Assembly (NCBI GenBank): GCA_012845835.1
Contig: JABAKD010000027.1
Coordinates: 16,072,573-16,136,572 of the forward strand
Length of the DNA: 64,000 nucleotides
Direction of reading: 5' to 3'
DNA from: Undaria pinnatifida
Lineage: Eukaryota > Sar > Phaeophyceae > Laminariales > Alariaceae
The notes under the pieces are model-generated. The model did not search any database. It was not told where the DNA came from and saw nothing but the letters and a program-made list of their open reading frames with translations. Every line of letters starts with the position of its first letter. Within the stretch, counting starts at the first letter, position 1. A program made the position numbers and the translations under genes. Below, piece by piece: positions 51,401 through 63,400 of this stretch.

Positions 51401-54400
51401 GAAACATCCTCACCTGGCTGAGGACTTGTTCCACGTTAAGTCGGAGGCCGAGCAAGGCTAGGAAACCCGCCTGTTAGCGCGATGACGTTGCACCGTGGTA
51501 AGCAGAGGGTGGGCGGGCATTATCATGTAATCGAATCCTCGCTACGTCGTCATGGAATACTCTGTAAATCGTCGGAGAATCGTGGTTATGCTGTCAATGT
51601 CATCGTTGAATCATAATCATCTTAATATCGTCGTTGAATCATAGCGTTGATGTTGAATCATCGCATTGGCGTCATCGAATGGTCATAGTGACGTCATTGA
51701 ATCGTCATTAACTCGTCATCGGGTCGCCATCATGTGGTCTTTACTGGTTCCCACCGGCTCAGACAAGCGGTTCGAGTAGCATGCAGCGCACCCTTGACGC
51801 GACTCGCCCACCTCACGGCGCTTCGCGCTTGGTGCAAGCAATGTCTTCCTGGTTGGTGAAAGCTCGACATGCTGCGTCCAGGCATTGTAGAGATGCGAGG
51901 GTCTATGATCAATGACCATTGACCATATGACCATACGACTACGGCCATGCATTAATATCGAGTACACCCCCCACGGCTCAGATATCGCCCCCTCTACCGC
52001 CAGAGGGAAGCAAGCGCGACAAATGAGCGCTAAACTACAAGCAAACAACAACCACAGTATTTCTTGATGCCGATAGTACATAAGCAGTAGAGACACACAG
52101 TCAATGTAGCCACCTAACTTCATATTTTGCTATGTCATTATCATAGCAATAGCACCATGGCCGTTCCTGTTGCAAAAAAAAATGCCCGTACATATACCTG
52201 GTATACCAGCATATTATACCCGGTAGAGGCTGTACCATGTCAATAGCATCGACTTTGTTATCGGTTCAAGTTTATTATCGTGTTACCGTTACCGTTGTAG
52301 ACTATATAGAATATAATAATACCTTCCGATCATCGGACGCGACAGCTATGTCGATCGTATCCCCTCCTGGCAGGTCGCTCTCCACAAACTCCACAGCCAC
52401 TTCGATCGCAGAGGAAGCCCCGACCCACCCAGCGGTGGCAGTGTTGTCGTGACCGGCCGCAACCACCCCCCCTGTCCTAGAGTCCCATCCGTTGAGCGAG
52501 ATCCCAATGAAGTTGTCATGCAAACGCACACCCCCTTGGTACCTGCGTCGAATCAATCATCGATCAAGCAACCAGTCAATCAGTCAAGCCGTCCAACCAA
52601 TAGTTAGCTAATCAAACAACAAAATTCAGCATCTCACCTTTCAGGCATCAGTCAATCAATCAATCGATCGATCGATCGATCAATCAACCCATTAATAACT
52701 CAACCACCAACTCAGTCAACCAATCAATCCAATTGATCCACAAATTAATCCTTCAACCAACCAACCGATTCAATTAATCAACAACAACCAATTGTTCATT
52801 GAACCACCAACTTCTCACTTGTTCGCCAAACGCGCCTGCACCATATGGAACAGCCCCGGCAGCAACATGGGCGACCTGCACGCCACCCTTCTCCCGAACA
52901 AGAACCTCTCATCGTCGTCCTCGAGCCCCTTCCATCCGCTGATCCCGCCCCCCCCATGACCCTGATTCCCAGCTCCCTCCCTGGACGACGCCTTCAGCTT
53001 CTGCAGCAACGCCGGAAAAACAAGCTTCCTCCGGTCCAGCTTAGCCAAAGATCCCTTCTTGTGCAACTCCCGGCGTGCACTCGCCGGTCTGGACGAGCTC
53101 GAAACCGACGAAGAAAAGGAAGACGGTCGTTCCGCCTCGACTGCGCTACCCCTGACAGCCACCATCGCCACCGCTGCTGGGTCTGCCGTTCCCTCCTCCT
53201 CCTCCTCCTCTCCTTCAACCGCCTGGCCTGAGTCGAACCCCCCACGGCTACTATCACCGTCTGTCCCAAGAGGATTTGAGTAGGCGTGCATAGCGCCAAC
53301 ACCACCAACAACACCAGCACCATCACCACCACCGCCAGCACCACCAGCTCCAACACCACTACCACCACTACCGCCAGCACCAGCAGCGGTCGGCGCCATA
53401 CCCACAAATGCAGGGTCGCTTTCTTCTCCCACGCTGCTAGCCCGAGAAACATTTTTTTTCTCCACGTCGCCTCGGCGGATGGCCAGAGACCCACCGCTGT
53501 CGGGCCAGTGGTCGTTGTTCACGCTCGCAGCTTGCAACGCCTGTGGCGCCTGCGGAAACTTAGATGAAAATTCTGAGATTTTCCCCGAGATTTTTCCTGC
53601 AGGGGGCAGCTCGGCGCAGATGTTGGCGTCGAGCAGGGCTTGCACCAGAGTTTCGGGATCTAAAGTAGCCAAGCCTCTGCGGAGGGATCGACAGAAAATG
53701 AAACGGGAAGGTAAGCCAATCAGAACAACGCATCACATGGGAGGGAGTCAAGTCAAGCCCAGCTCCACAGCCACAGCCACACCGACTCAGGGTGATGCGA
53801 TAAACCATACAAACCATACACCCTCTCTCACGAAAAAATTATAATCTTGTATGTACAAATACCTAAAAATTACATGTGTGTTATTTTTCGCAATAATTTA
53901 CTATGTCTGCTTACGACGCACACTCAGTACACTGCGGGGCTTGTACGAGTACTGTACTGATTGTTTTTTATAAACAAATACTCCGGAGTATACAATTTCA
54001 GTGGCGACGTGGTCACAAAGTACCAGAGACAATTTGAGCATTACAAAACAACAGGACGTTTACTCGTAGCGCATGTTTGAATACGACCCCTCTCAGCCTC
54101 CCGCGAAAAAGGAAAATACAATACCTCCATCTCTACTCGCCCAATCAATCACTCATATCCATCCCCACTCACCCGATCACAGCACATCTCCATCCCCACT
54201 CACCCAATCACAGCACATCATCCATCCCCACTCACCCAATCACCGACGAGGAAACATTTCCCGCAGAGACGACGCTTCCTCCGCCCTTCACGTTGTCCCC
54301 TGTCCCCTCCCCACCCTCCGGCCTACCGCTACCTTCCAGCCCCAGCTCCGCTCGCAAAATGCCTCCCATAACGTTGTGCCGGAATAGTTCGGGGTTGACC

Positions 54401-57400
54401 AAAACCCACCCCTTCCCCCGCTCGATCTCCCCTCCCTTAGAGAGACCCTTCACCACGACCCGGCCCTCCCGGGCGAGAGACCGGGCTAGGTCGGCGCAGG
54501 TTGCTTCTGACGCTCGGGGGCACAACTGTAATAAAAACGGTTAAACAAAAACAAGTCAAAATAGCTTTTATTTTTAAACAATAAACCATTACGACCAAAA
54601 ACAATTTATAAAAAAACGGACATAAAAAACAAGCGTCTGCTCACAACAATAAGCAAACGCGCACAGCCATTGCACACCTCGGACATATCGTATAAATCAT
54701 GTAGATCATATAGATCATACATATCATAAAGATCATACAGGTCGTACAGATCACATAGATTGTCCACATCGAATCTTTGTATCAGCCGTTATGATACGCT
54801 GTGCAGGATATGTACATAAGAGAGCGCAGATCCAACCCAATAAATATTTTCTAGATGATGCAGATCGTACGGCTCCCACCCGGTAATATGATCTAGACCA
54901 TGCAGATCTTCCCTAAAAAGGTGGGATAGGTATTCTATCCCACATGTGAACCGTTCACAATATGAGATTAACAACCACAGAGGAAGACCCGACGTAGATC
55001 GGATAGGTCGGTGCAGGTTGCTCCTGCCGCTCGGGGGCATAACTGCAAATAAAAACAAAGGAAAACACAAAATAACAAAAAAAAAACGATCCGTGTATTA
55101 CGCAGCTTGCAAACATGAGTATCGTTCCTGAATTTGTCGAACTCACAGCTGACGCTGTTAGAATATTTTTAATAATAAAACAGTACAACAACAAGAAGCA
55201 AAATAAATTAAAAAACCACGTCCACCGATAAATATAAAAAAAAAAGAAAAGAAAATACACTACCTGGTATTCGTGTGTAAACTACTGGTTGTCATATTTG
55301 TAAAAAAAATTTAAGATGGCGGCGTTCGTTCTTACCTGCTGTTGCACCGCCGTGACGAAGTTGGCCCATCGCACCAGGGCCGTCCCCTCCTTGACCCACC
55401 GTTCTATTCTCAAGGCGGCCGATATGTGAAGCGGTGGCACTCGCCATCCATTGCCTTCCTCGGAAAAGAGGGTGTCTGCATGAGCGATGGCCTGAACACG
55501 CCCAAGCCGAAACAGCCGCACGAAGAGAAGAAGGAAGAGAGGTTGCGGCGGTGGTGATGCAGGAAGAAGAGACACAAAAATCAGTCTGAAAAGTGCCCGA
55601 CAAACTTCCTGTGGAAAATTTCCACGGAAATTCCAAGAATTTTCCTGGAACGCAACTGCAGCTTCCATTACGAGGTGTGGTGCTGTAAATTTCGTACCTC
55701 CTTGAGGCGACCGACATTGGTGTCGTTGGCCTTCCTGCAGTCCATAGCCAGGCACCCCGCGAACGTCGGTAGAGAGGCATCAAGGCCGGCTCGAAGTTCC
55801 TCACGGGTCAGGTCCTGCAGTGGTCAGCGGTGGAGAATAACAGCAGTAACGCGTTACAGTAACCCCGTCAGATCTGCACCCACCATTTTCGGGAAAAAAA
55901 AGGGTGTTTGCGATATATTTCCAACCTCTGTTGGCTTGAAAAAAATGAAAAACATATGGTACAGTACTGAAGTCGACTAATGTCGTAACTCAAGGCCAAC
56001 CAACCCACGAAAATTAGGTTCGAAAATACAAAAAAAGTAGGAAAACGTAACTCTCAAACATTTCTTTCGAATTTTTCGTGGTTTGAGTTGGCTTTGGATT
56101 GTGACCTTCGACGGGTTCATAGTAGCTATTATAGTATCAATAGTATTGTATGCTTTTCTACCCAACTCCTGTCGCAAATGCCCTATTACTACCAGGTACT
56201 CAATAATTAGTGTGTGACAATTCTTGTTGTAGGGAAGAACAGCATACCTTGGTACGACTTGTCCTCTACTAACATCGATAAGATGCTTGACAGCGGTGCA
56301 CCCAAACTCCATATCACAGGTCCATACGTCTTGACCTCTGCTAACACTTCTCGACCTCTCTCGATACCCTTTGACCTCTAGTACCACCTCTGGACATTTC
56401 TTGTCCTTTCACTACCATTGTGTGTGTTCGTGTGGGCAGAACAAGTACTTAGGGGCCATTTCTAACGAACACGAAAAAAAAAAGTCGGGAATCGTCACCA
56501 AAAAAATGTGGAATTTTCGCGAATCGTGATGCTTGTCGCGAATTCTGATTTTGAAATGCTTTGAAATTTTCCAAAAACAAAATGATGTCACGATTCTTGA
56601 CACAAAAAAAAAAAAGTTTCCTTTTTCGAGAACATGACATTTCAGCATTTCAAAATGTAAGGAATCGTGTTTTTTTCGCGTTCGTTAGGAACGACCCTGT
56701 GTCTGATTCCAAGTACCATGTCCCCCAAACGGCGGTGCAGTCGGTCTAAAGGGGCCAATACCCCTTGGTCCGCATAAATACGAATCCTCTTGACCTTGAG
56801 TTTTTTTTTTTTTTTTTTCTGCACACTTTCACTTTCCAGCTTCTGGAAAAGCCGTGGTCACAGGTGTCATCCCTTCTCCTCCCCGGTTCTTGCCTTCAAT
56901 TTTTACCGCGCATAGGGTTCAGCAATCCCACTGCTCGTCGATTGTTCATCGAGTGTTGCTAACTCACGCTCTCGCGCTTTCCGCAAGCCAATTTGTGCAC
57001 AAGAAAAAGTCCCAACGAATTTATACGAGTATGCACTCGGCGGGGCTCGAACTCACGAAACTGACCTATACCAGGCTCGAGGATAACCTGATACGCCACC
57101 GGGGCGACCGGTTATATTATCTCACCCCCAGGTCTCCACCCTCACATTCCACCGTACGCACCTCGCGGGCTCGCTCCCAGAGCTTCTGCAGGTAATCCTG
57201 TCCAACAGATCCGAGGTAGTCTGCTCTTGACCCTACCAGTAGCAGCACGGACCCCAAAGAGGGGTCATTCGCTTGGATAAGCCTCAGCCTGCGATTTTAC
57301 GGCAAGTAAATGTTGACCGATGAAGTTGCGCAGCAGTGTCACTATTCATGGTCCCCCAAAAGGAGATGCCATTGGTTTCCAAAAGCCTCAGCCTTTACTG

Positions 57401-60400
57401 CCGTAGAGAAATGGGATACTGATGTAACGAAGCCCCCCCCCCAAAGGGGGTGCCAATGGTTTGAAGAAGCCTCAGCCTTTATTGAGGTAGAGAAACGGGA
57501 TATTGATGTAGCGAAATTACACAGCAGCAGGGGTCATTCGTTTTGAACAACTCTCAACCTGTGTTGGTTACGCTAACGAAGTCTTCACCAACTCCACTAC
57601 AAACACAGCAACAATTTCACTGTACACGGACCCCAAACGGGGTTCATTCGTTTGAGTAAGCCTTAGCCTCTCCTGCAGCGAAACGTTAAACCAACGAAAT
57701 TACACAGCGGCAGTGCCAACTACATACTGCCCCGTACCGTGGGGTAGAGTCTGGCCCGTTTCATGTTTTCGTACCAGGCGACAAAAGGAGCGTATTCTAC
57801 CACGTGTTATAACAAAAAACTACATTCCTTACCAGTACTTGGCCCCATACTTAGCAGTATGTGATCAGCTCCGTATTCATTAGGTATTGCATTAGGTATT
57901 ACATTATTAGGTATTGCGTTAGGTATTGCATTAGGTGTTGCTAGCTTTCCCGTCAAATCCGGGGGGTGCCGCAAGGTCAAGAGCGCGGAAAAACCCTTGA
58001 AAGCCAAGAAACAAAACTAGCCACCGCGCCGGGACCACGCAAGCAAGTTACCCGGCAATTAGCACCGACCAGCCCTGACGAGGTAAAGGCTGTATTTGAC
58101 TTGTTGTCACAACCCGCCGCTGCTGCCGCTGCTGCTGCTGCCGCTGCTGCTGCTGCCGCTGAATTGTATGCGGAGTGTGTGGTGTGTCGCAAGGGAGTTG
58201 AAAATCTCGTCGCATTACTCAACCAATGAGCCGTCTGCTTTTTTTACTTGAAAGATACGACACATAACAGTAGTCAGCCGCATTCTATTCGTTTCCAGTA
58301 CTTGACCCATTTTTTACCAGTTAGCCTTTTACCGGTATTTGAACCCTTTCTTACCAGTACTTAATCTGCTTCTTCTGCTCCCGCTTGTCCTCCGTCATGC
58401 TGACGACAACCACGTACACCGACGTGGGGCACGCCAAGCCACCATCCAGCGCCCCCAGCCCCCTAAATCGCGACAAGCCTCCATAATCTTGGACCAAGAC
58501 CGGCGCCGATCCGGCACCCAGCGGCAGAACCGACGTGACGACCCCCAGTGTCCGCGCGGAAGGGTCGTCCGCGCCCTTGTCTTGAGCGTTTTCTATGCTT
58601 GTCTGCGAGTGAAAGACATACAACCAGCGGTGATCATCGGACATGCAGTAGGCGACACGACCCAATTGGGCCCGGTTCAAGTTCTTGTGGGAAGCAGGGT
58701 GTGTCTGACACTATTTGCAGTATACCAAAAACGATCTTCTTATGTTTCGTGCAAACTCGAGACAGGTTGTCGAGACAGGTTGTTTAACTCAAAAATTCTC
58801 AAGTGACGTCACGTACTGTACGTATGGAAGGTGCGGACACGTATGCCAAAGAGTACAAGGGCACCTTAGGTGCGAGATCGAGGATTTTCGTCGAACCTCG
58901 TTTTTGCAAGCTGCGTGTGACAAAATACGCCGATCGCGCGTGCTTCGGGGCTTGCGTCTCGGACTCGGGGAACTTCCAGCACACAAGCAACAGCTTAAAT
59001 ATGATCAAATCACCAAAGCACTCCATCATTCGCTCTCGCCGCGAAGCCGCTGACACGCATGATGACATGATAGCCAACAAGACGGACCTGGCCGCCGAAG
59101 AATTGTCGGAGTCGGCGCATCAAACGACAGCTCTGACCAACGGAATTGCCACCAGCACCAGACGTAATGTCACCACACAGCAAGCACATTAGGGATGAAA
59201 TAGCAACCACGGTAGGCACACCAGCAAGCAGAGCAAGCATAACAGCAAGCAAGACAAAGCAAAACAAGCAGAGCAAAGGACGGCAAAGGACAGCAACGCA
59301 CAGCGCAGCGCAGCAAGCAGCGCAAAGGACGGCAAAGGACAGCAAAGCACAGCAAAGAACAGGGAGCAAAAGACGTTGAGCGGTCGTCAGGATACCGGAC
59401 GCCTGTCAGTCCTCTTCGTCCCGCTAAAACCACCGCCCACGGTGTGGTGCCGCTTTCGCACAACAGCACGCCTGCGCTACGCTACCGTGCCGCCTGTCCC
59501 CCCTCCCCAACCGGCTCGCCAACACGCGATGCCATAGACGACGCTTGTTACCAACATCGGCACAAAAAAAAAGTTGCCGATAACATCGGTGACGTTGAAG
59601 AAAAGCCACCCATGGTATAGATGGCATCGGTTTGACAACGATGATTTTAATAACCAACGATCAGAGAATCAAAAACGAAGACAACGATTACTACAGTACC
59701 ACCAGTATCTTATTACCATCGACAACGCTCAGAGTGCAACACTGTAATACTGTCGTTACTAATACCAAGGACAGATCATGATCTAGATTATCTACCATAA
59801 CCTAGATAATCTACAGTAGATCAATTGTCGCTGCCGTTCAAAGATGTTATCAAGCATCTGTATGTAGAGTACAGATTCACCCCTGGAAACTTTTTGCTAG
59901 ATCACACAGATCGCGCGACTCCCACCCGGTATCGTGAGCCAGACAATACAGATCCCCCCTGAAGTATCTAGATCACCAGCGGGGATCGGTCATGTGTCCG
60001 AAGCGGTGTAACCGTCAGCAAACCTACCAATGAGGCGTACCCACGTTGAACAATGCGGAGGAATACTCCCCCTCTCCCAAGCCCCAATGCCAATGGTATT
60101 GTTTCGAATTCCGAAGCGATCTGTAACCATCATTCCACCCGCCAATCAGCCAACTAGGCTAAGTATATATGCATACGAAGTATGTATATTACTATTATCC
60201 CAAAGCGACGTGTAACCGCCATCCCGCCGCCAATCAGCCAATCAGGCTCGCTTGCGTCGAAAAACCGGGAGAAGCCACCCCTCCCCACGGTTTCCTCGAG
60301 CATTCTTCTCTACTGTTCCGAAACGATCCGTAACTGTGATCCCGGCCGGCACTCAGGCTCCTTCGCGTTGAGTAATGTGGAGAGTTCCCCCCTCCCCAAA

Positions 60401-63400
60401 TCCCCAATGCTAACAATACTATTCCGAGTTCTGAATCGATCTGTACCCATCATCCCACCCGCCATTCAGCCAAAAAATGCTCGCTAAAGAACGCTAGCAA
60501 GCAGCGAACACTACCATATACATATTTATATTACTATTCCAAAGCCAAGTGTAACCGTCATCCCGCCGCCAATCACCCTGTCAGGTCCGTTCGCGTTGAA
60601 TAATGCGGAGAAACAACCCCATCGTATGGTTTCCTTGAAAGTGCTACTTTACGGCTCCAAAGCGATTCGAAACTCTCATCCCACCGGCCAATCAGGCTCA
60701 CTCAGGTCGAAAACGCCGACAAAATAAGCCCCCCCTCTCCCGTACGAATAATGTTCCGGATTATGAAGCGATCTGTAACCGTCACCCCACGGGCCAATCA
60801 GACCCACTCACGTTGAACAACGCGGAGAAATACCTCCTTTTCCCGTACGAATAATGGCTTTCCGAATTCTGAAGCGATCTGTAACCGTCACCCCACCCGC
60901 CCAATCAGCCAACCAGCCTCACTCACGTTGAATAACGCGGAGAAATAACCCCTCCCCATGGTTTCCTTCAGAGTGCTCTTCCCCACACCGGCGTCTCCGA
61001 GTAGGTGCACCGTAGTGCGACGAGTCTCTACGGGCAAGGACATAATCCCGCGAGCCAACTCCGAGGCAAGTGAGAGCTGAACGGAAACAGCGTCATAGTG
61101 TCATATCGCGGGTTTGACAGGGAGGGAGGGAGGAGGAGCGGGGGGGGTCGGAGTAGAGAAGGAGGGGGAAAGGGACAACACCCGATCGTTGGGTATGAAC
61201 GTGATGTTGTGGAATTTTTACGGAGGGAGGGGTGGGGGGCAGTAGAGACAGAGGTGGAGATAGAGATGGATACAAAGAACAAGATGTCGAGAGAGGAGAA
61301 GAGAGAAAAACGGAGAGAACGGGAGTGAGCAGAGGGAGGGAGGGAGGGAGGGAGGGAGTGAGGGAGGGAGGGAGGGAGGGAGGAAGGGAGGGAGGGAGCG
61401 AAGAGCTGGCGAATACTGAACGACTGAGTGCGGTCGAGGTCGAGGTGGTGCATACTATCGAAGCGAGATAATGTGCGTGAGCGAATGTTTATAGAAAGAA
61501 GTATTCGCTAGACGAACACTAACCGCGTATCGCGAGGTAGTACAGGGCAGCGGCTTCGGTACTCTAGCCCCAACCCCAGATATCATAACAACAATAACAG
61601 CAGCGGCAGCAGCACCAACGACAACGACAACGACGACGACAATAACAAAAACAACAACAACAGCAGCAGCAGCAGCAGCAGCATATTGTTGCATGTGACG
61701 CCGTCCAGTGCAACTGCAGCGAGCCTTCAGCTCATTTTACTTAACAGGTTACACAAACCGCAACTGCCCATTTGCGAAACCGCAACGATAGCCTATTCCC
61801 CTTTGCCCCAGACGTGACGAGAAACACAGCCAGCAAGTACTCTCAACTCGGCCCTATCACACTGCCCTTGAGCGCGGCTCCACAAAACAGAGCACTCCTA
61901 TACCTGGTACACCAAATAGATGTGTCTACGCAAAAACTGTACCAGGTATTTTGTAGCGCTTTTCGCCGCTCGTGACCCTACCCTTGTTACAGTACCTCGC
62001 GGGTCGAGTCGGGTCGTGTCTGGAGGTATTGAAAATCTCACGGGTTGAGTCGGGTTGGGTCAGAGGATTTTCAAATATCACCGGTCGGGCCGGGTCGGAT
62101 CTGATCTGATCTGATCTGATCGGATCGGATCGGGTCATCCTGCGCGAGAATACCACAAGTCGGGAATACCACCGGTCAGACACTATTACACCGGTGTGAC
62201 TATTTCTGCAGTTTGGGTTTTAAGGTTTAGGGCTTTCGATGTTATATTGGCATGGGGTTTCAACGTTAGTGTCAGCGTTTTTATGTACCCGCCCCGACCC
62301 GCAAACCAACACACCGCGGGAAAAAAATAAAACCAACTTGCGAAGTAGAGCGCCTGGCCTGTTATTGTCTCCTACATACTCGTGTGTCTACAAAACGTAG
62401 CTTGCGAAGGGAAGCATCATACCACTTAATCGATCGGATTCACGGCTGACGTGCTTCTAATAACATTACAAAATAACTGCTCTCGCATCTGTGAGAGGCT
62501 TGTCTTTTTCAAGATAGCCTCTCCTATCTGTTTACAAAAAAAGCTATGCTCGTACCATCCATGCGAGAGGCTTGCCATTTTCAATTTATCATCCGCCTAT
62601 CATATTACACAACAGTTACGCTCGTATCACAAGAGAGGCTTGCCTTCTTCAAGGTCTCTTCCCCAAGCGCGTTGCCCTCGCTAGCATCCACCTCTAACCC
62701 CGGCTTCTCTCCCAGCATGCGCAGCAGCAGCAACCCGGCGCGCTCCCCCAGACCGCACCGATTCAGGGAAATACTCTGAACGGTCCTGCTCCTGAGCACC
62801 GCCTGGCACAGGTACGCCAGACCTTCCTCATCAATAGGGTTGCCATCCAAGATCACCCGCAGCAGCCAGTCGTGGGAGGAGATGATACCGGCCACGAGAC
62901 AAACGTCTGCTGTTGACGGTAGCTGCGCCACGCAACGGAGGAGGAAGGGGGGGTGCTATCATCAGGCATATGATGGAGGAGGAGGGGGGGGGGCAGGTGC
63001 GGGGCATCACCAGACCCATAGTGGAGGTGGGAGGGGAAGAGGGATGGTGAATCGCCGGGATTTTAGTGGAGGGGGGCAAACGAGCAACGCACGGGGGGGG
63101 GGGGGGGGGGCAAACATTTACGTGGACGGTAGCTGCGCGACGAAATAGAGGGGGAGGGGGAGGAGGAGGGGGGGGGGGGTCAGAGAAAGAGAGGGGGTGG
63201 GGCGGGGCATCACCATGTGTATGATGGCGTATGAAGGCGATGGCCAAACGCTAGGGCTGGGAGTTGGCTGACAAATAGTCGCCGACTAGGTTTTACAGTT
63301 AGCTGCGCAACGCAACAGAGGACGAACAGGAGAGGGAGGAGGAGGGCCCGGGGTATCCAGGAGTACGACGCCGAGGGCCAGACGAACAGCGAGGGGTGGG

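Noticed and set aside
1680-57113. True tRNA genes
   Set aside because: Box A and box B are always followed by the same SINE body and tail, and no clean cloverleaf was made out.
1400-57195. Open frames at several loci reading a similar peptide (PSSPRFLPSIFIAHRVQQSH type)
   Set aside because: They are translations of the SINE body at 1.5, 2.4, 11.2, 31.6, 44.7 and 56.9 kb; the DNA repeat with pol III boxes explains the similarity.
58803-59192. Plus-strand 129-codon frame with NKTD, which resembles a GTPase G4 motif
   Set aside because: It lies in a ROC intron on the wrong strand, overlaps a dispersed repeat copy, and has no other GTPase motif; chance match.
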